Assembly: GCA_018268465.1 (NCBI GenBank) | Contig: JAFDWN010000020.1 | Span: 1 to 64,000, forward strand | Source of the DNA: Actinomycetota bacterium | GTDB taxonomy: Bacteria; Actinomycetota; Actinomycetes; Mycobacteriales; Mycobacteriaceae | Length of the DNA: 64,000 nt | Direction: 5' to 3' | Shown here: positions 17,564-27,563 of the stretch, one piece after another | Layout: each line of letters begins with the position of its first letter | How positions within the stretch are numbered: position 1 is the first letter of the stretch | The notes under the pieces: model-generated | Told to the model about the DNA's origin: nothing | Databases searched by the model: none | What the model saw: only the letters and a program-made list of their open reading frames with translations | Made by a program: the position numbers and the translations under genes

Positions 17564-18054
17564 CAACGCTCCTTCCGGTGATCGCCTGCCGGCTGCCCAA
17601 CGCCGATGCGGGCGAGTACGTCAGCCGGATCCACCTCCTCGGACCGTCCGCCGTCCGCGGCGATTCCCGCGCCGGTCGCTGGATCCGAGAGCAGACACAC
17701 GGCCACATCGGTGCCGTTGGGATCGCGGAACCACAGTGTCGTCCTGTCCGCCCGACAGGTCGCCCGGTACGGGCGAGAACCCAATTCCGCCAACCGATTC
17801 ACCATGGGTCGCACCGCCTCGAGGTCACCGGGCATCAGGGTGACGGCGGTGACACCGCTGGCCTCCGGGTGATAGTCGAGCGCGATCTGTGACCGCTCTA
17901 TCACGACTCCCAGATCGGGTCCGGTGACGGCCGTCGCCCGGGTATCCAGCGGCCGGGGTGGGCTGCCGATCAGCGCCGCCCACCACGCCACCATCTCGGC
18001 GGGACGGTAGGTGAGCAGCCGCAATTCGACGACCGGCGACATCACCTCACACAT
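17563..18054 (-). CDS. VOC (glyoxalase/dioxygenase fold) protein
   Basis: The 163-residue protein has a vicinal-oxygen-chelate fold: paired beta-alpha-beta-beta-beta units with the segment TLWFRDPNGTDVAVCLL typical of the C-terminal strand. Metal ligands are not obvious, so it may bind or isomerise an aromatic intermediate rather than act as a classical glyoxalase. The start at ATG 18054 overlaps the hydroxylase stop by eight bases and has a GGAGG-containing site upstream; an alternative ATG at 18042 would remove four residues. The position between hydroxylase and methyltransferase genes implies a role in ring tailoring. Substrate unknown. Confidence 0.75.
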   Translation of the reverse strand: MCEVMSPVVELRLLTYRPAEMVAWWAALIGSPPRPLDTRATAVTGPDLGVVIERSQIALDYHPEASGVTAVTLMPGDLEAVRPMVNRLAELGSRPYRATCRADRTTLWFRDPNGTDVAVCLLSDPATGAGIAADGGRSEEVDPADVLARIGVGQPAGDHRKER

Positions 18055-19846
18055 ACGCGGTCCCCCCTTCCTCCGCCCGGGGCGCTACGGCGGCGACCGC
18101 AAGCGCCTGCCCCAGATCAGCGGGGCCGTGCCGGTCCGACCTCAGCAGCGCCGCGATGTGACCGTCGGGCCGGACCACGAGGGCGTCCGGATCGGCACCG
18201 GCCACGCCCGTGTGGAATACCGTGTCGCCGGCATCACCGAGGGCCACCACCGAGAACGGGAGGCCCGCTGCCGCCTGCGACCACGCCTGCCGAGCCCGCG
18301 CCGATACCAGCAGTGTCAGGTCATCACTGCTGAGCAGATCCAGGGTCGACACCCGCCGGCCACGCTGCTCGACCCAGCTGTGCGGCAGCCGGCCGCCGGC
18401 GCGCACCAGGGGCGTGTAGAACTCGACATCGCCCGGCGGCAGCGGCAGGCCGTCGCCGACCACGGCCCCGCGGCGGTAACACACCCCGAGATCACGCCCC
18501 CAGCTGCGGTAGTGCGGGCCCTGGCCCTCCACCGCCTGCGCGGCCCGGCGCCGCAGCCGCCTGCCGAGCGGACCCCGTGACGCCGCCAGCGCCAGCGGGC
18601 GGTACCCCAATGTGGTGAGGCCGCGGATGGCCGCCCGCACGGGTCGCCGCGGCACCCACCCGGGGACGGCGTCGACGGCACGCGGCAGCGCCAACACGGC
18701 CCGGCGCGACATTCCCAGTGCGGCAACGACATCGAACAGCCGCTCGTAGTTGGCGACCGAATCGGCGGTGGTGTCGAGCGCCACCGGGCGGCGTTCCTGT
18801 TCATAGGTGTCCAGCAGAGCGTCGCCGGCCCGGCCGGTGATGACCCACGCCAGTTTCCACGCCAGGTTGTGCACATCGGCGACGCCGGCGTTGAGCCCCA
18901 GCCCTCCGGTGGGCGGAAAACGATGCGCCGCGTCGCCGACCAAGAAGACACGGCCGGTCCGGTACCGGGTGGCGACCTGGGCGTGCATCGCCCACGACGT
19001 GATCGACGTGATCCCGACCTCGACACCGGGATCGCCGATCGCGTCGACGATGTGCTTGCGACACACCTCGGCCGGGAAATCGTCCAGCGACTCGAACGGC
19101 GGAAAGTACGGGATCTGGAACACCAGGTCGTGCGGCGATCGGTGCACGATGACGACGCCCAGCCCGGTGCCGGTGTGCGTCCACATAACGGGACCACGAC
19201 GTGCACGCCGAAAAGGTTCGAGATCGGCGGAGAAGTGCACGCTGATCACGTGGTTGAGGACGGGGCCTGCCATGGAGACGCCGAGCGCCCGGCGCACCGC
19301 GCTGGCGGCGCCGTCGGCGCCGAGCACATACCGCGCCCGGACGGTGCGGCCGGATCCGGTCGCGGCGTCGGCGACGCTGACCACGACGCCGTCAGCCGCC
19401 TCACGGTGACCGACGTACCGCCAGCCGGTGCACACGTCGACACGCCCGCAGTCGTGCAGGCCTCGCCACAGCAGCGGCTCGAGGATGGTCTGTGGCAGGT
19501 GCGCGCTACGGGTGGGGCTGATCGATTCGATTGCGTCGAACTGGAAGTCGGGCATATCCGCCAGCGGCACCCGCCCGAGTTCGGGGCCGGCCAGCGTGGT
19601 GCAGTAGGTGATGCACCGCAACTCGTGCATCGGGGCGCTGAGTCGGCGGATGTCACGCTCCAGCCCGATCTCACGCCAGATCTCCAGCGACCGCGTCGAG
19701 AGCACGTGTGCGGCCGGGTGGCGCTGGGCCGCGGCGCGCGCCTCGATGACGGTGCTGGAGATGCCGTACTCGGCAAGCAGCAGTGCCGCGGTCGCACCCA
19801 CCGGTCCGGCGCCGACGATCAAGACGTCGCACGTGTCGTTCACCAC
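18047..19846 (-). CDS. FAD-dependent aromatic hydroxylase (PHBH fold)
   Basis: This single-component flavin monooxygenase of about 600 residues has the FAD GxGxxG loop (VLIVGAGPVGATAALLLAE), the DG motif (LGADGAASAVRRALG) and the GD motif (VFLVGDAAHRFPPTGGLGLN). A C-terminal thioredoxin-like extension (about 470-590) is typical of phenol and hydroxyphenylpropionate hydroxylases. GGTGGAGGT sits upstream of three closely spaced in-frame GTG codons at 19855, 19846 and 19843; 19846 gives the best spacing. It is the first gene of the reverse operon. It should hydroxylate the aromatic ring, or oxidise a cyclohexanedione made by DarA/DarB, using NAD(P)H and oxygen. The last role is speculative but would explain the absence of a DarC-like aromatase. 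Confidence 0.88.
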   Translation of the reverse strand: MVNDTCDVLIVGAGPVGATAALLLAEYGISSTVIEARAAAQRHPAAHVLSTRSLEIWREIGLERDIRRLSAPMHELRCITYCTTLAGPELGRVPLADMPDFQFDAIESISPTRSAHLPQTILEPLLWRGLHDCGRVDVCTGWRYVGHREAADGVVVSVADAATGSGRTVRARYVLGADGAASAVRRALGVSMAGPVLNHVISVHFSADLEPFRRARRGPVMWTHTGTGLGVVIVHRSPHDLVFQIPYFPPFESLDDFPAEVCRKHIVDAIGDPGVEVGITSITSWAMHAQVATRYRTGRVFLVGDAAHRFPPTGGLGLNAGVADVHNLAWKLAWVITGRAGDALLDTYEQERRPVALDTTADSVANYERLFDVVAALGMSRRAVLALPRAVDAVPGWVPRRPVRAAIRGLTTLGYRPLALAASRGPLGRRLRRRAAQAVEGQGPHYRSWGRDLGVCYRRGAVVGDGLPLPPGDVEFYTPLVRAGGRLPHSWVEQRGRRVSTLDLLSSDDLTLLVSARARQAWSQAAAGLPFSVVALGDAGDTVFHTGVAGADPDALVVRPDGHIAALLRSDRHGPADLGQALAVAAVAPRAEEGGTAYV

Positions 19847-19986
19847 GTTCGGCACACCTCCACCTGCAGGGCGGTGTCGTCACGGTGGCGGCGCCGTATC
19901 GGTGGACTGCGCGCCGGATCACGACGGCGCGCAGCAGAGTTCGAGCTGCGCACCGATCATAACCGTGCGGGGAGCGGGCGACGGTG

Positions 19987-20895
19987 CTAGCCGCGGAGCA
20001 CTTCGGGCAGGATCTGCGCGGCGAGTTCGCCGATCAGCGGCCGCAGCGTCGGTGCCGCCGCATCGTCCCCATCGGAGCGGGTCATCAGCGCCAACAGCAC
20101 CCGCTGCCCGTCCGGACCGTAGGCGATGCCGACGTCGTTGGTGGTGCCGTAGTCACCGGCCCCGGTCTTGTCGGCACTGGTCCATCCCGGCGGCAGCCCC
20201 GCGCGCATACTCGACGTCTGGTTGGCGCGCATCCACGCGTCGAGCCGGTCACGCTGCGCCGGCGCCAGCGCGTCGCCGGCCAGCAGGCGTCGATACCCGC
20301 CGCCGAGCGCGGCTGGTGTGCTGGTGTCGCGGGGGTCCCCCGGTATGGCCGAGTTCAACGCGGTTTCCCACCGGTCCAGCCGGGTCTCCCCGTCGCCGAT
20401 CGTGCGGGCGTAGCGGGTGATCTCCGCGGGACCGCCGATCACCCGCAGCAGCCAGTTCGCCGCGGTGTTGTCGCTCTGCTGCAGCGCCGCCTGGCACAAC
20501 TCGTCGAGCGTCATGGTGCGGCCCACGCGCGTCTCGGTGACCGGGGCGTGGGCCACGATGTCGGCGGGTTCGATGGTGACCGAGTCGTCGAGCGACAGTT
20601 CGCCGCGTTCGGCCTTCTGCAGGACGCGTGCGGCGGCGTAGGTCTTGAACGTCGAGCACATCGCGAACCGTTCCTGGGCGCGGTGCGTGACGGTCCGCGG
20701 CGAGTCGAGATCCGCGGCGAACACACCGATGAGGGCACCGTGGCCACGTTCCAGGGCGGCGATCCTGTCCTCGATCGGCGGCAGGGGCTCCGCCGGATCG
20801 GACAATGTCGGCGGCGCGGGACCGGACGGCGGCTGAGCACATCCGGTCAGCGCGGCGAGGGCGATGCCGCCGAAAAGTACGGTGCGGCGCGACAT
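19987..20895 (-). CDS. bla: Class A beta-lactamase lipoprotein
   Basis: This 302-residue serine beta-lactamase has all class A motifs: S-T-F-K with the nucleophile Ser81, S-D-N at 141-143, Glu177 in the omega loop ([10 protein letters not shown]) and K-T-G at 243-245. The start is the ATG at 20895, which puts a twin-arginine-like [10 protein letters not shown] directly before a hydrophobic core and lipobox LTGC (Cys19). The enzyme is thus exported and lipid-anchored, as for mycobacterial BlaC. It keeps the SDN Asn typical of fast growers. It lies between the biosynthetic cluster and pepR, 30 to 40 bases behind pepR. It is not at the Rv2068c locus, so it may be a paralogue. Confidence 0.93.
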   Translation of the reverse strand: MSRRTVLFGGIALAALTGCAQPPSGPAPPTLSDPAEPLPPIEDRIAALERGHGALIGVFAADLDSPRTVTHRAQERFAMCSTFKTYAAARVLQKAERGELSLDDSVTIEPADIVAHAPVTETRVGRTMTLDELCQAALQQSDNTAANWLLRVIGGPAEITRYARTIGDGETRLDRWETALNSAIPGDPRDTSTPAALGGGYRRLLAGDALAPAQRDRLDAWMRANQTSSMRAGLPPGWTSADKTGAGDYGTTNDVGIAYGPDGQRVLLALMTRSDGDDAAAPTLRPLIGELAAQILPEVLRG

Positions 20896-20944
20896 TGCTG
20901 TAACGGGGTTGTCACCGGTCTCTGCCCGCCGGGCCGGGAATCGG

Positions 20945-22366
20945 TCAGCCCGCAATGGCCTGCAGGCGAACCGGAAGCGTATCGGGCGTCTGGTGCGGGC
21001 CGAGTACCGCGGCGCCGTAGGACCGCGTCAGCAGGCGGTGGGCCACCGCGTTCACCTCGTCGAGGGTCACCGCGTCGATCTGCGCGAGGGTGTGCTCGAT
21101 ACTGCGGTGCTCGCCGTAGTTCAGCTCGCTGCGACCGATCCGGTTCATCCGCGACGCGGAATCCTCCAGACCGAGCACCAGCCCACCGCGCAACGACCCC
21201 TTCGCGATCCGGCACTCGGACTCGGTGATGCCATCGCGCGCAACATCTTCCAGCACATCGGTGGTCACCCGCACCACTTCGTCGAACCGTTCGGGCAGAC
21301 ACGCGGCGTAGATGGACAGTGCCCCGCTGTCGGAGAAGGTGTCCACCGTCGAATACACCGAGTAGGCCAGCCCGCGGGTCTCGCGAATCTGTTGGAACAG
21401 ACGCGAACTCAGGCCGCCGCCCAGCGCGCTGTTGAGCACCGAGAGTGCCCAGCGGTGGTCCCAGTGCCGACCGGGTGTGCGCACTCCCAGCGATAGGTGG
21501 GTCTGTTCGGCATCGCGGTCGACCACGTGCAGCGACGGTTGACCCGGCACCCTGCCGGTGCCGCGCCGCGGGGGCGCCGCGGTGCGACCGCGCACCAGGC
21601 GCGCACCGAAATGCTCCCGGACCAGCGCGACGACCTCGTCGTGGTCGATGTTGCCCGCCACCGCCACGACCATCCGTTCGGGGATGTAGCGGCGGACGTG
21701 GAACGAGTGCAGCTGTGTGCGCGTCATCGCCGAGATCGACTCCACACTGCCGATCACCGGGCGGCCGACGGGGTGCGCCCCGAACATCGCCGACAGGAAG
21801 ACGTCGCCGAGGGTGTCCTCGGGGTCGTCGTCGCGCATGGCGATCTCCTCCAGGACGACGTCGCGTTCCAGCTCGACATCGTCGCCCGCGCACCGCCCGT
21901 TGAGCACCACATCGGCGACCAAGTCCACGGCCAGCGCCAGATCCGTGTCGAGCACATGGGCGTAGTAGCACGTGTGCTCGCGCGCCGTGAAGGCGTTCAG
22001 CTCGCCGCCGACCGCATCGACGGCCTGCGCGATCTCCACTGCCGAACGTGTCGGAGTCGACTTGAACAGCAGGTGTTCCAGGAAATGCGCGGCGCCCGCG
22101 ACGCTCCTGCCCTCGTCGCGTGAACCCACGCCCACCCAGACGCCGACGGATGCCGACCGCACCGACGGGATGAACTCGGTGACGACCCGCAGACCACCGG
22201 GCAGCGTGGTCCGCCGCACGGTGGCCGACGTCGGGGCGTCACGGCGGGCGCCGCGCAGCGCGCGGCGACCCGTCGTCCGTCCCGGGGCGTCACCCCGCTG
22301 TCCGTGCGGGGGGTGTCCCCGGCGCTCCCGACCCGCGGAGCCGTCAGTTACTGGCGGTCGCTGCAT
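20945..22366 (-). CDS. pepR: M16 zinc metalloprotease PepR
   Basis: The 473-residue protease is the M16B family member found next to gpsI/pnp in mycobacteria (Rv2782c). The inverted zinc motif HFLEH lies near residue 85 (two His plus Glu), followed by [20 protein letters not shown] and the C-terminal M16 domain ([21 protein letters not shown]). The start is the ATG at 22366, inside the last codons of pnp, so the genes overlap by 23 bases. The first 45 residues are basic and unconserved, and the conserved protein begins at [15 protein letters not shown]. It is cytosolic; substrates are probably peptides. Confidence 0.92.
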   Translation of the reverse strand: MQRPPVTDGSAGRERRGHPPHGQRGDAPGRTTGRRALRGARRDAPTSATVRRTTLPGGLRVVTEFIPSVRSASVGVWVGVGSRDEGRSVAGAAHFLEHLLFKSTPTRSAVEIAQAVDAVGGELNAFTAREHTCYYAHVLDTDLALAVDLVADVVLNGRCAGDDVELERDVVLEEIAMRDDDPEDTLGDVFLSAMFGAHPVGRPVIGSVESISAMTRTQLHSFHVRRYIPERMVVAVAGNIDHDEVVALVREHFGARLVRGRTAAPPRRGTGRVPGQPSLHVVDRDAEQTHLSLGVRTPGRHWDHRWALSVLNSALGGGLSSRLFQQIRETRGLAYSVYSTVDTFSDSGALSIYAACLPERFDEVVRVTTDVLEDVARDGITESECRIAKGSLRGGLVLGLEDSASRMNRIGRSELNYGEHRSIEHTLAQIDAVTLDEVNAVAHRLLTRSYGAAVLGPHQTPDTLPVRLQAIAG

Positions 22367-24587
22367 CGACAGGCGCTGCCCCCGCGTCGGCCGCTGCGGC
22401 GTCCTCTTCTTCGACGAGGACCAGCGAGATCTTGCCGCGATTGTCGATATCGGCAATCTCCACGCGGAGTTTGTCGCCGACCTTCACGACGTCTTCGACC
22501 TTGGCGATCCGCTTGCCCCGGCCCAGCTTGCTGATGTGCACGAGGCCGTCGCGTCCCGGCAGCAGCGATACGAACGCACCGAAATCGGTTGTCTTGACCA
22601 CTGTTCCGAGGAAGCGCTCACCGATCTTCGGCAGCTGCGGATTGGCGATCGCGTTGATCCGGTCGATCGCGGCCTGGGCCGACGGCCCATCGGCGGCGCC
22701 CACGAACACGGTGCCGTCGTCCTCGATCGAGATCTGCGCACCGGTCTCCTCGGTGATCGCGTTGATGACCTTGCCCTTGGGCCCGATCACCTCGCCGATC
22801 TTGTCGACGGGGACCTTGATGGTGGTGATCCGCGGCGCGTACGGGCTCATCTCGTCGGGGCGGTCGATGGCCTCGGCCATCACGTCGAGGATGGTCAGCC
22901 GGGCATCCTTGGCCTGGGCCAGCGCACCGGCCAGCACCTGGGACGGGATGCCGTCCAGCTTGGTGTCCAGCTGCAGCGCGGTGACGAAGTCCTTGGTGCC
23001 GGCCACCTTGAAGTCCATGTCGCCGAACGCGTCCTCGGCGCCGAGGATGTCGGTCAGCGCGACGTAGCGCGCCTCGCCGTTGACCTCGTCGGACACCAGG
23101 CCCATCGCGATGCCCGCGACGGGCGCCTTCAGCGGCACACCGGCATTGAGCAGCGCCAGCGTCGACGCGCACACCGAACCCATCGACGTCGACCCGTTCG
23201 AGCCGAGCGCCTCGGACACCTGGCGGATCGCGTACGGGAACTCCTCCACACTGGGCAGCACCGGCACCAGCGCCCGCTCCGCCAGCGCGCCGTGGCCGAT
23301 CTCGCGGCGCTTGGGCGAGCCGACCCGGCCGGTCTCACCGGTCGAATACGGCGGGAAGTTGTAGTGGTGCATGTAGCGCTTGGTCTTCTCCGGCCCCAGC
23401 GAGTCGATCTGCTGCGCCATCTTGATCATGTCGAGCGTGGTGACGCCCATGATCTGGGTCTCGCCGCGCTCGAACAGTGCGCTGCCGTGCGCCCGGGGAA
23501 CCACGGCGACCTCGGCGCTCAGCGCGCGGATGTCGGTGATGCCACGACCGTCGATTCGGAAGTGATCGGTGAGAATGCGCTGGCGCACAAGCTTCTTGGT
23601 CAGGGACCGGAATGCGGCGCCGATCTCCTTCTCACGTCCCGCGTACTGCTCGGCCAGGCGGCTCAGCACGTCGACCTTGATCTCGTCGGTACGGTCGTTA
23701 CGCTCGGACTTCCCTGCGATGGTCAGCGCCTGCGACAGGGCGTCGGTGGCCGCCGCCGAGACCGACTCGTAGACGTCGGAGGCGTAGTCCGGGAACACGG
23801 GATACTCGCCGACCGGCTTGGCGGCACGATCGGCCAGTTCCTGCTGCGCACCGCAGAGCGCCTTGATGAACGGTTTGGCGGCCTCCAAACCCTCGGCCAC
23901 CACAGCCTCGGTGGGCGCCTGCGCCCCGCCGGCGACCAGGTCGACGACCTTGTCGGTGGCCTCGGCCTCGACCATCATGATCGCGACGTCCCCGTCGGCG
24001 ACCACCCGGCCGGCGACGACCATGTCGAACACCGCACCCTCGAGCTGCTCGACGGTGGGGAAAGCCACCCACGTTCCGTCGATCAGGGCGACCCGTACAC
24101 CGCCCACCGGGCCGGAGAAGGGCAGCCCGGCCAGCTGAGTGGAAGCCGATGCGGCGTTGATCGCCAGCACGTCGTACAGCTCGGCCGGATCCAGGCTGAG
24201 CACGGTCACCACGACCTGGATCTCGTTGCGCAGACCGTCGACGAACGACGGGCGCAGCGGGCGGTCGATGAGCCGGCAGGTCAGGATCGCATCGGTGGAC
24301 GGGCGGCCCTCCCGGCGGAAGAAGGAGCCGGGGATGCGCCCGGCCGCATACATACGCTCTTCGACGTCGACGGTCAACGGGAAGAAGTCGAAGTGGTCCT
24401 TGGGGTTCTTACTCGCGGTCGTCGCCGACAGCAGCATGGTCTCGTCGTCGAGATAGGCGACGGCCGCGCCGGCGGCCTGCTGTGCGAGCCGGCCGGTCTC
24501 GAACCGGATGGTGCGGGTGCCGAAGCTCCCGTTGTCGATGACGGCGGTCGCCTCGAACACACCGTCTTCAATTTCAACTACAGACAT
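22344..24587 (-). CDS. pnp: Polynucleotide phosphorylase / GpsI
   Basis: This 747-residue 3'-5' phosphorolytic exoribonuclease trims mRNA in the degradosome. Two RNase PH domains cover about residues 10-235 and 315-560, joined by a helical domain. KH (segment [23 protein letters not shown]) and S1 ([26 protein letters not shown]) domains follow. The acidic C-terminal tail is Ala-rich. The start ATG at 24587 gives [13 protein letters not shown] as in GpsI of M. tuberculosis. It lies downstream of lppU and rpsO on the same strand with a 325-base gap, and is coupled to pepR by overlap. Confidence 0.97.
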   Translation of the reverse strand: MSVVEIEDGVFEATAVIDNGSFGTRTIRFETGRLAQQAAGAAVAYLDDETMLLSATTASKNPKDHFDFFPLTVDVEERMYAAGRIPGSFFRREGRPSTDAILTCRLIDRPLRPSFVDGLRNEIQVVVTVLSLDPAELYDVLAINAASASTQLAGLPFSGPVGGVRVALIDGTWVAFPTVEQLEGAVFDMVVAGRVVADGDVAIMMVEAEATDKVVDLVAGGAQAPTEAVVAEGLEAAKPFIKALCGAQQELADRAAKPVGEYPVFPDYASDVYESVSAAATDALSQALTIAGKSERNDRTDEIKVDVLSRLAEQYAGREKEIGAAFRSLTKKLVRQRILTDHFRIDGRGITDIRALSAEVAVVPRAHGSALFERGETQIMGVTTLDMIKMAQQIDSLGPEKTKRYMHHYNFPPYSTGETGRVGSPKRREIGHGALAERALVPVLPSVEEFPYAIRQVSEALGSNGSTSMGSVCASTLALLNAGVPLKAPVAGIAMGLVSDEVNGEARYVALTDILGAEDAFGDMDFKVAGTKDFVTALQLDTKLDGIPSQVLAGALAQAKDARLTILDVMAEAIDRPDEMSPYAPRITTIKVPVDKIGEVIGPKGKVINAITEETGAQISIEDDGTVFVGAADGPSAQAAIDRINAIANPQLPKIGERFLGTVVKTTDFGAFVSLLPGRDGLVHISKLGRGKRIAKVEDVVKVGDKLRVEIADIDNRGKISLVLVEEEDAAAADAGAAPVDAATASN

Positions 24588-24912
24588 AGAAGTCCGCGTG
24601 GCCTCTCTGATCATTCAGCTGTTTCGCGCCGTCATTCAGCGGGATGGCCCACCGGCCGCGTATGCGGGGCGGCGGGCACCGGCCTGGATTCGGCTACGGC
24701 CGTCGATCGAAGCGGCCGGAACGTCACCACGACTGTGGGACTCCCGGCAGCCACTACCGAAGACCGCCCGATCCGGCGGGCCCTGACATGACGCGCAGGA
24801 ACGGCCCCCGCGGATATTGCGGCGACCGCACCGTGCTCGAACGGCAGTCGAACGGTCCCATGTTACACGGCAGCAACCCACCTCCCGACACGCCCGCGCG
24901 ATCGGAGTGGCG
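24588..24912. other. 325-base gap between lppU and pnp
   Basis: No protein gene is supported in this interval; the short frames have neither ribosome sites nor family features. It is likely to contain the pnp promoter and 5' leader, which in many bacteria is a target of RNase III and PNPase autoregulation. No clear hairpin or riboswitch was identified by eye. Confidence 0.4.
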
Positions 24913-25416
24913 TCACCTGACGTTCTCGACGCACACCGTGAACTGGCGTTCGGCGTAGGCGTAACCCACACCGCTGACGCACTGATCGACGCTGGCGGCG
25001 TTCGGCAGGATCTGCGTGGCGCGCTGCCGATGCGGTGCCGAGCCGTCGGCGCAGTCCACGCGCGCGGGGTCCCTGTCGTTCTGCGGGTCGACGCTCATGC
25101 AGTCGCCGACCACCCAGTCGATGTCCATGCACACCGTCTGCCCGGCATCGCCGAACACTCCGCGTCTCGAGTAGGACGTGTCGACGTCGGCGGGGCACTG
25201 GCCGATGTCGTCCACGGTCGCGGCGACCTTGAAGTTGGACTGCGGGCTGCCGCACTCGACCTTGATCACCTCCGGGCGATTCTGCGTCCCCGCCAGCTGC
25301 ACGCAATCCCCCACCTGCACGTCCGCGGCCGCCGAAGCGCACCCGGACACGTTGGCCAGCACGACCAGCGCGGCCGCCCCCACAGTTGCGGGGACGGCCG
25401 CGCGGACGGTCAGCAC
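24913..25416 (-). CDS. lppU: Lipoprotein LppU
   Basis: The 167-residue lipoprotein has an N-terminal hydrophobic segment ending in the lipobox VSGC, so it is exported and lipid-anchored. Several cysteine pairs (VGDCV, VECG, GQCPAD, VCMDID, DCMSV, VDCADG, DQCVSG, TVCVEN) suggest multiple disulphides. The order pnp-lppU-rpsO matches Rv2783c-Rv2785c. GTG at 25416 is the start, ten bases after the rpsO stop. Function unknown. Confidence 0.85.
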   Translation of the reverse strand: MLTVRAAVPATVGAAALVVLANVSGCASAAADVQVGDCVQLAGTQNRPEVIKVECGSPQSNFKVAATVDDIGQCPADVDTSYSRRGVFGDAGQTVCMDIDWVVGDCMSVDPQNDRDPARVDCADGSAPHRQRATQILPNAASVDQCVSGVGYAYAERQFTVCVENVR

Positions 25417-25426
25417 GGGGTGCGGG

Positions 25427-25696
25427 TCAGCGACGCAGACCCAGCCGGTCGATCAGCGAGCGGTAGCGCTCCACGTCGACCTGGGCGACGTACTTCAGCA
25501 ACCGGCGCCGCCGGCCCACCAGCAGCAGCAGGCCGCGCCGCGAGTGGTGGTCGTGCTTGTGCACCTTGAGGTGCTCGGTGAGGTCGGCGATCCGCTTGGT
25601 CAGCAGCGCGACCTGCGCCTCCGGCGAACCGGTGTCGGTCTCGTGCAGGCCGTAGGAGCCCAGGATCTCTTTTTTCTGCTCGGCAGTAAGCGCCAC
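25427..25696 (-). CDS. rpsO: 30S ribosomal protein S15
   Basis: This 89-residue S15 binds 16S rRNA helices 20-22 during 30S assembly. The conserved block [20 protein letters not shown] and the C-terminal [12 protein letters not shown] are intact. GGAGAGATG precedes the ATG at 25696. It sits upstream of lppU and pnp, the classic rpsO-pnp order. Confidence 0.98.
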   Translation of the reverse strand: MALTAEQKKEILGSYGLHETDTGSPEAQVALLTKRIADLTEHLKVHKHDHHSRRGLLLLVGRRRRLLKYVAQVDVERYRSLIDRLGLRR

Positions 25697-25790
25697 GAAA
25701 ACATCTCTCCATCAATCGGTCCGCGATCGGATTGTCTCGGCAGTGGCCACCGCGAACTGCAGCACACGCGGCCGGAAGTCTATCAGCAGG

Positions 25791-26765
25791 TCAGCCCGCG
25801 GACAGAATCGTGCGCGCCCGCGCGGTATCCCGGCGCATGGCGACGACCAGGTCGTCCACGGAGCCGAACTTCTCCTGGCCGCGGATCCGTGCCACGAAAT
25901 CCACCGCGACGTGCTGGCCGTACAAATCGGCCGACGTGTCCAGCACGAAGGCCTCCACGGTGCGGGTGCGGCCCGAGAACGTCGGGTTCGTGCCGACGGA
26001 CACCGCCGCCTCGTAACGCTCGCCGGGGATCACGGTACCCATCACCGGGCCGTGCCCGAGCACGGTGAACCACGCCGCGTAGACGCCGTCGGCCGGGATC
26101 GCCGAGTACATCGGCGGGGCGACGTTGGCGGTGGGGAAACCCAGTCCCCTCCCCCGGCCGTCGCCGCGGACCACGACACCCTCGACCCGGTGCGGACGGC
26201 CCAGCGCCTCGCACGCGGCGACCACGTCGCCGGCGTCCACGCAGGATCGGATGTAGGTCGAGGAGAACGTGACGGTTTCGTCGCGGTGGTGCTCGGCCAC
26301 CAGCGACATCCCCTCGACGGCGAACCCGAACCGCTCGCCCGCCCTGCGCAGCAGGTCGACGCTGCCCGCCGCCTTCTTGCCGAAGGTGAAATTCTCGCCG
26401 ACCACCACCTCGACCACGTGCAGGCGTTCCACCAGCAACTCGTGGACGTAGCGCTCGGGGGTGAGCTTCATGAAGTCCGACGTGAAGGGCATCACCAGGA
26501 AGACGTCGACACCCAGCTCCTCGACCAGCTCCGCGCGCCGCGTCAGCGTCGTGAGCTGCGCGGGATGGCTGCCGGGGAACACCACCTCCATGGGGTGCGG
26601 ATCGAATGTCATGAGCACCGTGGGTACCCCGCGGGAGCGCCCGGCCTTCACCGCATGAGTGATCAGCTCCGCATGTCCGCGATGCACACCGTCGAATACT
26701 CCGATGGTGACGACGCACCTGCCCCAGTCCGTGGGGATCTCGTCCTGGCCCCGCCAGCGCTGCAC
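25791..26765 (-). CDS. ribF: Bifunctional riboflavin kinase / FAD synthetase RibF
   Basis: This 324-residue enzyme makes FMN and FAD from riboflavin. The N-terminal FAD synthetase (about 1-180) carries TIGVFDGVHRGH and the FSSTYIRS signature. The C-terminal riboflavin kinase domain (about 185-320) has GFPTANV and the GTNPTF segment. Start, length and sequence order match Rv2786c. It is divergent from sirR across an 81-base interval that must hold both promoters. Confidence 0.97.
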   Translation of the reverse strand: MQRWRGQDEIPTDWGRCVVTIGVFDGVHRGHAELITHAVKAGRSRGVPTVLMTFDPHPMEVVFPGSHPAQLTTLTRRAELVEELGVDVFLVMPFTSDFMKLTPERYVHELLVERLHVVEVVVGENFTFGKKAAGSVDLLRRAGERFGFAVEGMSLVAEHHRDETVTFSSTYIRSCVDAGDVVAACEALGRPHRVEGVVVRGDGRGRGLGFPTANVAPPMYSAIPADGVYAAWFTVLGHGPVMGTVIPGERYEAAVSVGTNPTFSGRTRTVEAFVLDTSADLYGQHVAVDFVARIRGQEKFGSVDDLVVAMRRDTARARTILSAG

Positions 26766-26846
26766 ACGCGCAAGCCTACGGCGCGACGGGTGCGCCGTCT
26801 GCTCCAGATCCCCGGATCGGATGACGATTGCCTAAACTCTGTCCTC

Positions 26847-27542
26847 GTGAGTCCACACGGTGACGCCAGGGACCTGTCGGCGGTAGCCCAGGACTATCTC
26901 AAAGTCATCTGGACCGCCCAGGAGTGGTCGATCGAAAAGGTCAGCACCAAGATGCTGGCCGAACGCATCGGTGTCTCGGCGAGCACCGCCTCGGAATCCA
27001 TCCGCAAGCTGGCCGACCAGGGGTTGGTCAACCACGAGAAGTACGGCGCGGTGACGCTCACCGAGGCGGGGCAGCGCGCCGCGCTGGCGATGGTGCGCCG
27101 CCACCGCCTGATGGAGACGTTCTTGGTGCGCGAACTCGGCTACAGCTGGGACGAGGTGCACGACGAGGCCGAAGTGCTCGAACACGCGGTCTCCCAGCGG
27201 ATGCTCGACGCGATCGACGCCAAACTGGGCCACCCGACTCGTGACCCGCACGGCGATCCCATTCCCGCCGCCGACGGGCAGGTCCCCACACCTCCTGCCA
27301 GGCAGCTGTCCGACTGCCACGACGGCGACACCGGGACGGTGGCCCGCATCTCCGACGCCGACCCCGAGATGCTGCGGTACTTCGACAGCGTCGGCATCAG
27401 CCTGGATTCGCGCCTGCGGGTGCTGGCCCGCCGCGACTTCGCGGGGATGATCTCGGTGGCCATCGAAACACCGGGCGCCGAGGACACGACGACCGTGGAT
27501 CTGGGCAGTCCCGCCGCGGACGCGATCTGGGTCGTCGCCTGA
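26847..27542 (+). CDS. sirR: DtxR-family metalloregulator SirR (MntR-like)
   Basis: This 231-residue iron/manganese-dependent repressor has an N-terminal winged helix (KMLAERIGVSASTASESIRKLADQG), a metal-binding dimerisation domain (RRHRLMETFLVRELGY and DEVHDEAEVLEHAVS, with the conserved His and Glu ligands) and a C-terminal FeoA/SH3-like domain. The start is GTG at 26847, matching the N-terminus of Rv2788; the much longer open frame upstream runs antisense to ribF and is spurious. It converges on truB 21 bases away. The M. tuberculosis block fadE21-Rv2792c that normally separates them is absent here. Confidence 0.93.
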   Translation: MSPHGDARDLSAVAQDYLKVIWTAQEWSIEKVSTKMLAERIGVSASTASESIRKLADQGLVNHEKYGAVTLTEAGQRAALAMVRRHRLMETFLVRELGYSWDEVHDEAEVLEHAVSQRMLDAIDAKLGHPTRDPHGDPIPAADGQVPTPPARQLSDCHDGDTGTVARISDADPEMLRYFDSVGISLDSRLRVLARRDFAGMISVAIETPGAEDTTTVDLGSPAADAIWVVA

Positions 27543-27563
27543 CCCTGCGCGGCCGGGCCGACC

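Noticed and set aside
21972-24791. A 939-codon open frame opposite pepR and pnp
   Set aside because: It is antisense to two well-identified genes, has no family features and is the usual result of high third-position GC.
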